Positions 8,591 to 16,551 of a stretch of DNA of 64,000 nt are shown here, piece by piece (the first letter of the stretch is position 1; the number at the start of each line of letters is the position of its first letter). The notes below the pieces were generated by a model. It worked only from the letters and a program-made list of their open reading frames with translations, did no database searches and was not told the DNA's origin. The stretch is taken from assembly GCA_004210455.1 (NCBI GenBank), contig SEFA01000006.1:1-64000 (forward strand). The letters run 5' to 3'. The DNA comes from Rubrivivax sp. (lineage in GTDB: Bacteria > Pseudomonadota > Gammaproteobacteria > Burkholderiales > Burkholderiaceae_C). A program made the position numbers and the translations under genes.

Positions 8591-9637
8591 ATGTTCAAGA
8601 ACCTGATCATTTACCGCCTGTCTGCCGATTGGCAGCCCAATGTCGAGAAGCTCGAGGACGCCCTCGAGAACGAGCGCTTCGTCCCCTGCGGCGCCACCGA
8701 AGCGCTGTCCGCCGGCTGGGTGCCGCCGCGTGGCGAACCGGGCGCGCGGCTGCTGGAAGAGATCGGCGATCACTGGCTGCTGAGCCTGCGCATGGAAAAG
8801 CGCGTGCTGCCCGGCTCCGTCGTGCGCGAGAAGGTCGACGAGATGGTCGAGCGCATCGAGCTCGAGACCGGCCGCCGTCCTGGCAAGAAACAGCAGCGCG
8901 ACATGAAGGAGCAGGCCACGCTGGAGCTGCTGCCGCGCGCGTTCACCTTGCAGTCCCACCTGCGGGTGTGGATCTCCCCCAAGCAGGGCTTCCTGATGGT
9001 GGACGCGGGCTCCATCGGCAAGGCCGACGAGCTGATCACGCTGCTGGTGAAGGCCGACTCGTCGATCAACCTGCACCTGCTCCAGAGCGCCGAATCGCCG
9101 GCCGCCTGCATGGCCGCCTGGCTGATGGACGGCGTGCCGCCGGCGGAGTTCGTCATCGACCGCGACTGCGAACTCAAGGCCGCGGACGAGATGAAGGCCG
9201 CCGTGCGCTACGCCCGCCACCACCTGGACACCGACGAGGTGAAGGCGCACCTGACCAGCGGCAAGATGCCCACGCGCCTGGCGATGACCTGGAAGGAACG
9301 CGTGTCCTTCACGCTGACGGACACGATGCAGATCAAGGGCATCAAGTTCCTGGACGTCGTGTTCGACGGCCGCGACAAGCCGGCCAAGGACGAAGCCTTC
9401 GACGTGGACGCGGCCCTGGCCACCGGCGAACTCGCGCAGTTGATCCCCGACATGATCGAGGGACTGGGCGGCGAGCTGGACTTCATCGGCCAGTCCGCCA
9501 AGATCGCCGCGGAACATGCCCCCGGCGGCGCGGCGTCCAAGCCGGCCGCCTCCGCAGCCGCGGCGGCGAAGGCATCGAAGACGGCCTCGCCCGCCAAGGA
9601 CGAGGACCTGGCTGCGGAAGCGGCGCCCTGGGACTGA
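8591..9637 (+). CDS. rdgC: Recombination-associated protein RdgC
   Basis: A 348-residue protein that reads as RdgC from the first residue: MFKNLIIYRLSADW, then ALSAGWVPPRG, LEEIGDHWLLSL, EKRVLPGSVVREKV and GRRPGKKQ. RdgC forms a ring-shaped dimer on double-stranded DNA and restrains RecA, affecting replication restart and recombination. The length is slightly above the E. coli protein because of an Ala/Lys-rich C-terminal tail (about residues 300-348). The frame is open to 8570, but the ATG at 8591 fits the family. Confidence 0.95.
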   Translation: MFKNLIIYRLSADWQPNVEKLEDALENERFVPCGATEALSAGWVPPRGEPGARLLEEIGDHWLLSLRMEKRVLPGSVVREKVDEMVERIELETGRRPGKKQQRDMKEQATLELLPRAFTLQSHLRVWISPKQGFLMVDAGSIGKADELITLLVKADSSINLHLLQSAESPAACMAAWLMDGVPPAEFVIDRDCELKAADEMKAAVRYARHHLDTDEVKAHLTSGKMPTRLAMTWKERVSFTLTDTMQIKGIKFLDVVFDGRDKPAKDEAFDVDAALATGELAQLIPDMIEGLGGELDFIGQSAKIAAEHAPGGAASKPAASAAAAAKASKTASPAKDEDLAAEAAPWD

Positions 9638-9680
9638 GCCTTCCGGGGCGTGTTGCGCTGCTGAACCTGCGGAACCTGCC

Positions 9681-10523
9681 ATGACGCACGCCCCCGCCAC
9701 GGACACCGACTGGGTGCGCCACGGCGCGGGCCAGGACGGCAAGAACGGCCTCGAGCGACTCGAGGCCTTTTTTCATGGCGAGGCCTACACCCCGCATCGC
9801 CACGACACCTACGCCATTGGCAGCACGCTGAGCGGCGTCCAGTCCTTCACGTACCGCGCGTCGCTGCGGCACAGCCTGGCCGGACACACGGTCGTACTGC
9901 ATCCAGACGAATTGCACGACGGCCATGCCGGCACCGACGCGGGGTTCCGCTATCGGATGCTGTACCTGGCGCCGGCGCGGCTGCAGGAGATGCTGGGCGG
10001 CGTCGCCCTGCCCTTCGTGCCGGGCGGCGTGTCCACCGATCCTCGGCTGGCTCTCGCGACGCGCGCGCTGCTGGCGCAGTTGGCCGCGCCGCTCGACCCG
10101 CTGGAGCAGGACGACGGGCTGCTGGAACTGGCCACCGCCTTGCAGCTCGCGGCCGGATCAACGCCGCGTCCGCTGCGCGGCGACTACCGTGCCGCCCAAG
10201 TCGCGCGCGAGTTCATGGACGATCGGCTCGACATCGCCATCACGCTGGATGAACTCGCCGATGTCGCGGGACGCGATCGATGGAGCCTGTCGCGCGACTT
10301 CCGCGCGAGTTTCGGCACCAGCCCCTACCGCTACCTGACGCTGCGACGGCTGGACCTCGCGCGCCGGTTGATGCTCGCCGGACAGCCGCTCGCGGCATGC
10401 GCCGTCCACGCCGGCTTCGCGGACCAGAGCCACCTGACGCGCCAGTTCGCGAAGGCGTTCGGCGTCACACCGGCGCGTTGGTTGCGCATGTCGGGCAAGA
10501 CCGGGCCGACCGGGCCGACCTAG
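9681..10523 (+). CDS. AraC family transcriptional regulator
   Basis: A 280-residue protein with an N-terminal cupin-like sensing domain (HRHDTYAIGSTLSGVQSF) and a C-terminal double-HTH AraC/XylS domain (about residues 175-275) with FRASFGTSPYRYLTLRRLD and GFADQSHLTRQFAKAFGVTP. The ligand is not identifiable. The cupin gene at 10565 follows by 41 bp and could be a co-transcribed neighbour or target. Start at 9681 gives the usual N-terminus. Confidence 0.9.
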   Translation: MTHAPATDTDWVRHGAGQDGKNGLERLEAFFHGEAYTPHRHDTYAIGSTLSGVQSFTYRASLRHSLAGHTVVLHPDELHDGHAGTDAGFRYRMLYLAPARLQEMLGGVALPFVPGGVSTDPRLALATRALLAQLAAPLDPLEQDDGLLELATALQLAAGSTPRPLRGDYRAAQVAREFMDDRLDIAITLDELADVAGRDRWSLSRDFRASFGTSPYRYLTLRRLDLARRLMLAGQPLAACAVHAGFADQSHLTRQFAKAFGVTPARWLRMSGKTGPTGPT

Positions 10524-10564
10524 ACGCACGATCGTTCAAGACGTACCGCGGGCCGCTCGCCAAG

Positions 10565-11032
10565 ATGGGCGCTCCGATGTACTCCTGCGCGCCGACCGCG
10601 CCGAACGCCATGCCCACGCCCGTTGCTCCCGCCATGCCCGGGGCCCGTTCCCTCCCCCTCCCGTCGCGCGACTACCGCGCTGTCAACATCGCCGACAAGC
10701 TCTCTCTGCTGCACGAGCAGTGGTCGCAGCGCGTCGTGGCCGAGATCAACGACTACCAGTTCAAGATCGCCAAGGTGGAAGGCGACTTCGTGTGGCACGC
10801 GCATGCGGAGACCGACGAGGCGTTCCTGGTCGTGGCTGGCGAGTTGCGGCTGGAGTTCCGCGACGGCGCGGTCACGTTGCGTCCGGGCGAGCTGTTCGTC
10901 GTCCCGCGCGGCGTCGAGCACAAGCCCAGCGCCGCGCAGGAAACGCACATCCTGGTCGTCGAGCCTCGCGGCGTGCTCAATACCGGCGCCGAGCGCAATG
11001 AGCGCACGCAGCCGAACGACCGGTGGGTCTGA
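10565..11032 (+). CDS. Cupin domain protein
   Basis: A small single-domain cupin, up to 155 residues. Cupin motif 1 is seen as HAHAETDEAFLVVAGE and motif 2 as PGELFVVPRGVEHKP, with two His plus Glu and a further His as the metal set. In-frame ATGs at 10565, 10610 and 10634 are all possible; a Pro/Ala-rich leader precedes the domain, so the shorter forms are plausible. Function unknown; proteins of this type act as mannose-6-phosphate isomerase-like or dioxygenase-like enzymes. Its stop directly abuts the stop of the convergent ogt gene. Confidence 0.8.
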   Translation: MGAPMYSCAPTAPNAMPTPVAPAMPGARSLPLPSRDYRAVNIADKLSLLHEQWSQRVVAEINDYQFKIAKVEGDFVWHAHAETDEAFLVVAGELRLEFRDGAVTLRPGELFVVPRGVEHKPSAAQETHILVVEPRGVLNTGAERNERTQPNDRWV

Positions 11033-11617
11033 TCAAAACAGGTCCTGCTGCTCGCCCACCTGCTGCCCCGTCGCTCGCGCCTCGATCGCAAGGATCCTGA
11101 GCTTCGTCGCGACACCGCCGGCCGCGGAGAAGCCCGTGAGGTTCGCCGCCTTGCCGGCCGTCGGCGCGCCCATCACGCGGTGGCAGGGCACGATCGGCGG
11201 GAACGGGTTGTGACCCTCCGCGCGTCCGACCGCGCGCGCCGCGTTCGGCTGCCCGAGCCGCGTGGCCACTTCACCGTAGGTCAGCGTCTGCCCGACCGGA
11301 ATGCGCCGCGTGAGCGCCAGCACCTCGCGATCGAAGGCCGGCACCGCGCTGTCGTCGAGGTCGATCTCCAGCAGGTCGCGCGCCTCGCCCTCAAGCAACG
11401 CGCGCACGCCGAGGCACGCCTGCTTCACCGATTCGGGCAGGCGTTCGAAGTCGACCTCCTCGCGGGCCGTGGGGAAGCGGACCCACATGCGGTCACGCGT
11501 GACGGACAGGGTCTCCTCCGGCAGCTGCGAGGCGACGATGCCGCGCTCGGTCCACGCGATGCCGCAGTGGCCGAGCACCGTCGGATAGCAATGGAAGAAG
11601 ACCTGCGGCGACATCAT
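11033..11617 (-). CDS. ogt: Methylated-DNA--protein-cysteine methyltransferase
   Basis: About 194 residues, with the suicide active-site motif PCHR (Cys about 145) in PPIVPCHRVMGA and the preceding asparagine-hinge region. It repairs O6-methylguanine by transferring the methyl group irreversibly to its own cysteine. There is no Ada-type N-terminal regulatory domain, so Ogt rather than Ada. The start is uncertain by one codon (11617 or 11614). A pentanucleotide tandem tract lies immediately upstream of the start. Confidence 0.88.
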   Translation of the reverse strand: MMSPQVFFHCYPTVLGHCGIAWTERGIVASQLPEETLSVTRDRMWVRFPTAREEVDFERLPESVKQACLGVRALLEGEARDLLEIDLDDSAVPAFDREVLALTRRIPVGQTLTYGEVATRLGQPNAARAVGRAEGHNPFPPIVPCHRVMGAPTAGKAANLTGFSAAGGVATKLRILAIEARATGQQVGEQQDLF

Positions 11618-11660
11618 GCGATGCGATGCGATGCGATGCGATTCGATTCGATTCGATTCA
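11616..11660. repeat. Pentanucleotide tandem repeat upstream of ogt
   Basis: Five copies of ATGCG followed by three ATTCG and one ATTCA fill 11616-11660. The tract touches the ogt start codon and ends 20 bp before the dusA stop. Copy-number change would alter the distance between any promoter or ribosome-binding site and the ogt start. Confidence 0.9.
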
Positions 11661-11679
11661 ATGCCGATGCGGCGCGGGG

Positions 11680-12816
11680 TCAGTCCGTGACCGGCGCGTC
11701 GGCGGGCGACTTCACGGGCGACTTCACGGGCGAGTCGACGGGCGAGTCGGCCGGCGGCTTGAACGCGGGATGCTGGCTGGCGATCTCGGCGGCCTGGCGG
11801 CGCGCGTCCGTGGCCAGCTTCGCGACCTCGCGCGGCGCCATCGCCTTGAGCTTGTGGTCCGACCACACCTGACGCCAACGCCGCGCGCCGGGCAGACCGT
11901 TCCACAGGCCCAGCGCATGCCGCATCGCCTGCGACCACGGACGGCCGAGCGCCACCTGCCGGTCCAGATAGTCGAGCCACAGCGCCTCGACCGCTTCGCG
12001 GCTGGCGACCGGCGCCTGCGCCTCGCCGAAGAAGCGCTGGTCCCACTGCGCCATCTGCCAGGGCTCGTGATAGGCCTGACGGCCCACCATGACGCCGTCG
12101 ACGTGCTCGAGCTGATCGGCGATCTCGTCGTCCGTCTTGAGCCCGCCGTTGATGGCGATCGTCAGATGCGGGAATTCGCGCTTGAGGCGATGGACGAGTT
12201 CATACCGCAGCGGCGGGATGTCGCGGTTCTCCTTCGGCGACAAGCCCTGCAGCCACGCGTTGCGCGCATGGACGAGGAAGACCTCGCAGCCCGCGTCGGC
12301 GACCTGGCCGACGAAGTCGCGCACGAAGTCGTAGCTCTCGATGCGGTCGATGCCGATGCGGTGCTTGACGGTGACCGGGATGGCGACCGCGTCGCGCATC
12401 GCCTTGACGCCGTCGGCGACCAGCGCCGGCTCCGCCATCAGGCAGGCGCCGAAAGCGCCGCGCTGGACGCGCTCGCTGGGGCAACCGCAGTTCAGGTTGA
12501 CCTCGTCGTAGCCCCATTGCTCGGCCAGCTTTGCGCAGGCCGCGAGATCGGCCGGCTCCGACCCGCCGAGCTGCAGCGCGACCGGGTGCTCCTGCTCATT
12601 GAAATCGAGGTGGCGCGGCTTGTCGCCGTGCAGGATCGCGCCGGTCGTCACCATCTCGGTGTAGAGCAGCGTGTGGCGGGTCAACAGCCGGTGGAAGTAA
12701 CGGCAGTCGGCGGTCGTCCAATCCAGCATCGGCGCCACGCTCAAACGCCATCGCCTCTGAGGATCCACCTTCAGAGGCGAAGCCCCATGGACAGGGGGTG
12801 TCACGTTCTCGCTCAT
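11680..12816 (-). CDS. dusA: tRNA-dihydrouridine synthase A, chimeric 5' end
   Basis: A 378-residue FMN-dependent enzyme that reduces uridine 20/20a in the tRNA D-loop. It shows SVAPMLDWTTADCR at the N-terminus, the catalytic cysteine in NLNCGCPSERVQ, KHRIGID, and the FMN-binding AINGGLKT near the C-terminal half. The gene crosses the prophage attachment core (12715-12729): everything 3' of it is host, while the first 29 codons are phage-supplied and differ from the displaced host start at 51945-52013. Start at MSENVTPP is preferred over an upstream in-frame ATG at 12885, which overlaps the divergent integrase. The C-terminus is Ser/Pro/Val-rich with short repeats. Confidence 0.93.
   Translation of the reverse strand: MSENVTPPVHGASPLKVDPQRRWRLSVAPMLDWTTADCRYFHRLLTRHTLLYTEMVTTGAILHGDKPRHLDFNEQEHPVALQLGGSEPADLAACAKLAEQWGYDEVNLNCGCPSERVQRGAFGACLMAEPALVADGVKAMRDAVAIPVTVKHRIGIDRIESYDFVRDFVGQVADAGCEVFLVHARNAWLQGLSPKENRDIPPLRYELVHRLKREFPHLTIAINGGLKTDDEIADQLEHVDGVMVGRQAYHEPWQMAQWDQRFFGEAQAPVASREAVEALWLDYLDRQVALGRPWSQAMRHALGLWNGLPGARRWRQVWSDHKLKAMAPREVAKLATDARRQAAEIASQHPAFKPPADSPVDSPVKSPVKSPADAPVTD
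12715..12729. other. attL core
   Basis: The 15-bp sequence CGTCCAATCCAGCAT is repeated exactly at 51957-51971. On the minus strand it encodes the conserved MLDWT of DusA, so integration keeps the reading frame. dusA is a recurrent integration target for a dedicated integrase family. Confidence 0.93.
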
Positions 12817-12860
12817 TCCGGCTCTTTTTCGATCATTTCGACGTGTCGGGGTTACATTCC

Positions 12861-12885
12861 GTGCAACAAAAACTCCATGTTGCAC
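12861..12885. promoter_or_regulatory. Inverted repeat over integrase start; arm-site candidate
   Basis: GTGCAAC (12861-12867) and GTTGCAC (12879-12885) form a perfect 7-bp inverted repeat around 11 nt. The right arm overlaps the upstream ATG of the integrase (12877). The nonamer GTGCAACAA recurs at 51892-51900 near the other end of the prophage, with a variant at 51881-51889. This is the pattern expected for integrase arm-type sites, and binding here could also control int expression. Confidence 0.45.
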
Positions 12886-13995
12886 CGACCCATGGGCACG
12901 ATTCTCTCACGCAAGCGAAAAGACGGGACCATCGGCCACACGGCCGTCATCCGGATCAAGAAGAAGGGCAAGGTCGTGCACACTGAGTCGGAGACCTTCG
13001 ACCGCAAGCAGGCCGCCGAGGCTTGGCTGAAGAAGCGCGAGACAGCCCTGGCCGAACCAGGCGCGTTGGAGAAACGCGAGGATCCGACCCTCAAGGCGGT
13101 CATCGACCAGTACAACCTCGAAAAGCTCCGCGAGCACGGCCGCACGAAGGCGCAGGTCCTGAAGACCATCTCGGCCTCCGACCTGGGCTCCAAGCGCTGC
13201 TCCGAGATCACCGCGCCCGACCTGGTCGCCTACATCCAGTCGCTGACCATGAAGGATGGCGCCGCGCCATCGCCGTCGACCAGGCAGAACTACCTGTCGC
13301 ACCTGACATCGGTGTTCAAGGTCGCCCGGCCAGCCTGGGGGTATCCGCTCGACTGGCAGGCCGCTGCGGACGCGCGAGTCGTGCTGACCAAGCTGGGACA
13401 CATCGGACGCTCCAAGGAGCGCGATCGGCGCCCCACGCTCGACGAGCTCGACCAGCTGATGAAGTTCTACGGCCAGACCTATCGCCGGCGCCTCGACGCC
13501 ATCCCGATGCAGAAGCTCATCTGCTTTGCGATCTTCAGCACCCGGCGCCAGGAGGAAATCTCAACCGTGCTGCGCGAAGACCTCGATGCCGAGCACCACG
13601 AGCTGCTGGTGCGCGACATGAAGAACCCCGGCGAGACGATCGGCAACCTGGTGCGCACGACGCTGACGCCGCAGGCGCTGCAGCTGATCTTCGCGCATGG
13701 CGCCGAGCAAGGCGAGATCTGGCCATACAACTGCAAGTCCGTCAGCCGCTCTTTCACCCAGGCCTGCAAGTTCCTCGGCATTGAAGACCTGGTGTTTCAC
13801 GACCTGCGGCACGACGGCATCAGCCGGCTGTTCGAGATGGGCTGGACGATCCCCCAGGTCGCCGCGGTGTCGGGTCACCGGACCTGGGAGTCGCTCAAGC
13901 GCTACACCCACGTGAAGCAACGGGGTGACAAGTACGCTGACTGGCCGTGGCTCACGAAGGTCCTGGCGCTGCCGCGAGGGGAGAAGTCGGCGTAA
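12877..13995 (+). CDS. int: Phage tyrosine integrase (dusA-specific type)
   Basis: A 372-residue tyrosine recombinase. An N-terminal arm-binding region and a core-binding SAM-like domain (about 60-170) are followed by the catalytic domain with Arg223/224 (STRRQEE), His308-x-x-Arg311 (FHDLRHDG), His334 (SGHRTW) and the nucleophile Tyr343 (KRYTHVK). It catalyses integration and excision at dusA. It is divergent from the phage-supplied dusA start with a 60-bp gap. A second ATG at 12892 would give 367 residues and is free of the overlapping inverted repeat. Confidence 0.93.
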   Translation: MLHRPMGTILSRKRKDGTIGHTAVIRIKKKGKVVHTESETFDRKQAAEAWLKKRETALAEPGALEKREDPTLKAVIDQYNLEKLREHGRTKAQVLKTISASDLGSKRCSEITAPDLVAYIQSLTMKDGAAPSPSTRQNYLSHLTSVFKVARPAWGYPLDWQAAADARVVLTKLGHIGRSKERDRRPTLDELDQLMKFYGQTYRRRLDAIPMQKLICFAIFSTRRQEEISTVLREDLDAEHHELLVRDMKNPGETIGNLVRTTLTPQALQLIFAHGAEQGEIWPYNCKSVSRSFTQACKFLGIEDLVFHDLRHDGISRLFEMGWTIPQVAAVSGHRTWESLKRYTHVKQRGDKYADWPWLTKVLALPRGEKSA

Positions 13996-14001
13996 GGTGA
14001 A

Positions 14002-14021
14002 TACTGTATAAATATGCAGTA
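14002..14021. promoter_or_regulatory. Near-consensus LexA (SOS) box
   Basis: TACTGTATAAATATGCAGTA matches the extended enterobacterial/betaproteobacterial LexA operator (TACTG, five TA, CAGTA) at 18 of 20 positions; the CTGT-N8-ACAG core has one mismatch (GCAG). It contains a -10-like TATAAA and its last base is the first base of the ATG of the next gene. LexA bound here should block transcription of that gene until DNA damage. Confidence 0.75.
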
Positions 14022-14410
14022 TGTTCTGGAACGTCCGCCGCATCTTCGACAAGGGAGTGATCATCCCAAGGCACTTCTTCGCCCAACAGGAGGAGATCTT
14101 GGCCAAGTTCGTCCTGGCCGAGGAGCGTGACGAGGAGACGCGCCGGGTCTCGCGCGTGGCGCGCCTGCAGGCGCATCCGCACTACCCGGCCCGCATGCCG
14201 CCGCCGCTGTTCGATGCGACGCTGATACACGCCTCCGGCGGCGTCTGGACGGTCAGCGGCCACGAGCGCGAGTCAGTGACCTCCACCACAACGCGATGCA
14301 CCGTGCAGAGCTGGTACATGCGGCCGCTGTCGGCCAGCGAGGAACTGGAGCTTGAAGAGCGATTCAAGCGAGAGATGCTGGCGCGCCTCCCGGCGCACAT
14401 GCGAGGCTGA
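14021..14410 (+). CDS. Putative SOS-induced phage protein, unknown function
   Basis: A 129-residue acidic/basic mixed protein with no recognisable domain. The N-terminus (MFWNVRRIFDKG) looks amphipathic and the C-terminal third (SASEELELEERFKREML) is predicted helical. Its ATG overlaps the end of a LexA box, and the -10-like TATAAA is only about 9 nt upstream, so the mRNA would be leaderless or nearly so. It sits 25 bp after the integrase stop, on the same strand, but has its own control site. By position it could be an antirepressor or SOS-response modulator. This is inference; the sequence shows no known antirepressor motif. Confidence 0.65.
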   Translation: MFWNVRRIFDKGVIIPRHFFAQQEEILAKFVLAEERDEETRRVSRVARLQAHPHYPARMPPPLFDATLIHASGGVWTVSGHERESVTSTTTRCTVQSWYMRPLSASEELELEERFKREMLARLPAHMRG

Positions 14411-14416
14411 CGCCGA

Positions 14417-14692
14417 TCACCAGGCTCTTGCCGTCGGCCACGAACGAACGACGCCCTTGCGGTCGTATTCGATGAGGTCGACGCCGTACTCATCGCGCAG
14501 CTTGCGCGCGATATCCCTGAAGTCGGCGGTCCGCAGGCCCCGACCGTCGGTGCGCAGCGCGGCGCGGATGAAGACGCGACCGCGGTTGAGGAAAACGACG
14601 GTCGCGACGGCTTCGAAGGCCGCATAGTCTGCGAAGGCCTCCCGCGACGGGACGTCGCGCAGCACACCTTCGGTGATCTCGAAGTGCCACAT
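14417..14692 (-). CDS. Phage hypothetical protein
   Basis: A 91-residue soluble protein (MWHFEITEGVLRDVPS), predicted alpha/beta, with no domain I recognise. It is convergent with the LexA-boxed gene and is the last gene of the minus-strand late operon, after the o-spanin by 9 bp. The tail (DLIEYDRKGVVRSWPTARAW) is unremarkable. Confidence 0.6.
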   Translation of the reverse strand: MWHFEITEGVLRDVPSREAFADYAAFEAVATVVFLNRGRVFIRAALRTDGRGLRTADFRDIARKLRDEYGVDLIEYDRKGVVRSWPTARAW

Positions 14693-14701
14693 GGTGGCGC
14701 C

Positions 14702-15022
14702 TCAGCGCTGCAGCTCGCCGGCGGCCGGCCACGCCCGAACCAGGCGGGCGTGCCGGGCTCGACACTCTGCAGCAGCCGCCTCCCGGCGACGTGAGATCTC
14801 CAACAGCGCCCCCAGCGGCACGTAACCGCCTGGCCCGAGCGCGGGGAACGGTGGGCCGGGGTCGCAGGGAGCAGCGAGGTCAGCGGGCGGCGGACTGATC
14901 AGTCTGCTGATCGGCGACAGCTGCGCTGCGCAAGCGGTTAACCATGACAGCAGGAACAGGCACGTCGCCGAACTCAACGGACGATGCGCCAGGGGCGCAT
15001 TGGATGGGGGCTCGAAGCGCAT
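14702..15022 (-). CDS. Outer-membrane spanin lipoprotein (Rz1-like)
   Basis: A 106-residue protein with an N-terminal hydrophobic signal ending in a lipobox (SWLTAC), then a Pro-rich region (SPPPADLAAPCDPGPPFP), the signature of o-spanins. The start at 15022 is preceded by AGGAGGAGAAAG, a strong ribosome-binding site. About half the gene lies inside the i-spanin gene in another frame, as in many Rz/Rz1 pairs. With Rz it links inner and outer membranes to finish lysis. Confidence 0.8.
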   Translation of the reverse strand: MRFEPPSNAPLAHRPLSSATCLFLLSWLTACAAQLSPISRLISPPPADLAAPCDPGPPFPALGPGGYVPLGALLEISRRREAAAAECRARHARLVRAWPAAGELQR

Positions 15023-15269
15023 CTTTCTCCTCCTGTGATGGGATGGTGGCCACGACGGTCCGGATCTGCTGCAGGACCTTCTGGTAGTCCGCAGACTCCT
15101 CACCGGCGACGCGGCGATCGCGGGCCTCGAGGACACGGGCGCCACGGACCTGCGCGAGTTCGCCCTTGAGCTCGTCGCGCTCCGCCTTCACGCCCTTCGC
15201 GGCCCAGCCTCCGACGAAGCTGGCCAGCGCGATCACCGACGCGAGGACGACCCGGTCGATGATGCTCAT
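14880..15269 (-). CDS. Inner-membrane spanin (Rz-like)
   Basis: A 129-residue protein with one N-terminal transmembrane helix (about residues 6-24), followed by a charged coiled-coil region (VKAERDELKGELAQVRG) facing the periplasm. This is the i-spanin topology. It overlaps the endolysin stop by 4 nt and contains the start of the o-spanin gene in another frame. It acts in the last lysis step, outer-membrane disruption. Confidence 0.8.
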   Translation of the reverse strand: MSIIDRVVLASVIALASFVGGWAAKGVKAERDELKGELAQVRGARVLEARDRRVAGEESADYQKVLQQIRTVVATIPSQEEKDALRAPIQCAPGASSVEFGDVPVPAVMVNRLRSAAVADQQTDQSAAR

Positions 15270-15727
15270 GCGATACCCGGCGAGTAGGTCACGCGGCCAT
15301 CGCGCGCGAAGTTGGCCGTGAGCACCTGGCCGCGCGGCGCCGCCGCCACGAAGCTGATGTGCACCCAGGTGCCCTCCCAGATCAGCTGGTCGAAGCGGAT
15401 GGACGGCCCCATCTCCATCAGCCGCTGCGCGATCTTTCTGGGCGTGCCGTAGTCCGGCGAGGTGAAGTCAGCCGCCAGACCCAGCGTGTGCTGGCTGGTG
15501 CTGGCACTCCCGATCGCGCGATTGACCTCGGGAGAGCGGTAGCCGCTCGTGACGAGGATCGGGCACTGCAGCAGGTTGCGCACTCGGGCCATGCCCGGCG
15601 CGAGCACCGTCTCGATGTTGCGCATCGCATCCGGCCCGGGCATGTTGTCGATGCCCTTGCGAATCGCCGTGTCGGAGCGCAAGAACTCGCTCAGGCGGAA
15701 ATACTGGCCAAGCAGCTTGTCGTCCAT
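15266..15727 (-). CDS. Endolysin, peptidase M15 (D-Ala-D-Ala carboxypeptidase-like)
   Basis: A 153-residue protein with the M15 zinc site: TSQHTLGLAADF carries the His and Asp ligands, and WVHIS the third ligand. It has no signal peptide, so it needs the adjacent holin to reach peptidoglycan. ATG 15727 is chosen because AAGGAGAG lies 5-6 nt upstream; a GTG at 15733 overlaps the holin stop. It is translationally coupled to the holin and to the i-spanin. Confidence 0.85.
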   Translation of the reverse strand: MDDKLLGQYFRLSEFLRSDTAIRKGIDNMPGPDAMRNIETVLAPGMARVRNLLQCPILVTSGYRSPEVNRAIGSASTSQHTLGLAADFTSPDYGTPRKIAQRLMEMGPSIRFDQLIWEGTWVHISFVAAAPRGQVLTANFARDGRVTYSPGIA

Positions 15728-15729
15728 GA

Positions 15730-16134
15730 TCACTCTCCTTGCCGCGGTGGCTGGTTGCTATCCGGCGCTGCGCCCCAACGACGCAGCGCGAAGGATTCGA
15801 AGGTATTGATTGCGCGCGAGCCCATGTGGCCGGCGATGCCGACCAGAGCCGCACCCAGCAGCGCCGGCGCGCCGCTCAGCTCGCACAACCAGAACGCCAG
15901 CAACCCGGCGAAGGCGCTGGTGGTCAGCTCGCCGATCAGCTGCATCAGGTTCCACGCCTGGGCGTCGCCCTTGCGGACCTTGTGCGACCAGGACACGATC
16001 CCACCCAGCAGCGCGACGCCGAGGATGAAGCCGTACTGCTTGAGGCTGTAGTCCAAGGGCCCCTTCGACTGCGCCCAGGCCGCGATAGGCACGAGCAAGG
16101 CGACGACGGCCAGGACAATGAGAAAGATGGGCAT
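15730..16134 (-). CDS. Phage holin, superfamily III-like
   Basis: A 134-residue membrane protein with hydrophobic helices at about 2-20, 35-52 and 75-105, and a charged C-terminal tail (APDSNQPPRQGE). Position directly before the endolysin, with overlapping stop and start, supports a holin. It resembles LydA-type holins of proteobacterial phages by general topology; the exact family is not certain. Confidence 0.75.
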   Translation of the reverse strand: MPIFLIVLAVVALLVPIAAWAQSKGPLDYSLKQYGFILGVALLGGIVSWSHKVRKGDAQAWNLMQLIGELTTSAFAGLLAFWLCELSGAPALLGAALVGIAGHMGSRAINTFESFALRRWGAAPDSNQPPRQGE

Positions 16135-16143
16135 GCAGGGCTT

Positions 16144-16551
16144 TCAGGGTTGGAATTCGAGGGAGACGTGCAGCGCCGCGCTGCCGCCGCGGGTCGACTG
16201 CGGGAGAAACGACAGCCGCAGCGCCGAGCGTGCAGACAGCGGCATGGCATAGCTGGGCACGACGAGAGGGCTCACCGTGGCGCTGCGATAGCCCGTGATG
16301 CCGCCAACGGTCACCGACCAGCGGCGATCCGCCGTTGACCAGGTCTGCGCCAAGTACGCGCTCGTGCCGCCTTCGCTGTTGCGCAGCACTCCCGTGGTGA
16401 GGCCGCTGCAGCTGCGCGCATACACGCCATAGGTGGCCGACTCAAAGCCCGGCTTGATGTGCCAGCTCGCCAGATGCGCGCCAACAAGGCAAGGCTCCGC
16501 CTTCGCGCTGGCCAGGGCGGCGAGCGCGATCAGTCCGATCAGGTGCTTCAT
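16144..16551 (-). CDS. Secreted phage protein, possible outer-membrane beta-barrel
   Basis: A 135-residue protein with a clear signal peptide (MKHLIGLIALAALASAKAEP). The mature part alternates polar and hydrophobic residues and contains GVYARSCSG, GVLRNSEGGTSAYL and TVGGITGY, like small PagP-like or superinfection-exclusion barrels found next to phage lysis genes. Function is not established. It overlaps the upstream tail-fibre-assembly-like gene by 4 nt and leads into the lysis cassette. Confidence 0.55.
   Translation of the reverse strand: MKHLIGLIALAALASAKAEPCLVGAHLASWHIKPGFESATYGVYARSCSGLTTGVLRNSEGGTSAYLAQTWSTADRRWSVTVGGITGYRSATVSPLVVPSYAMPLSARSALRLSFLPQSTRGGSAALHVSLEFQP

Noticed and set aside
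11626-12876. Long 5' extension of the integrase frame across dusA
   Set aside because: It is the antisense shadow of dusA; the integrase homology begins only after 12877.
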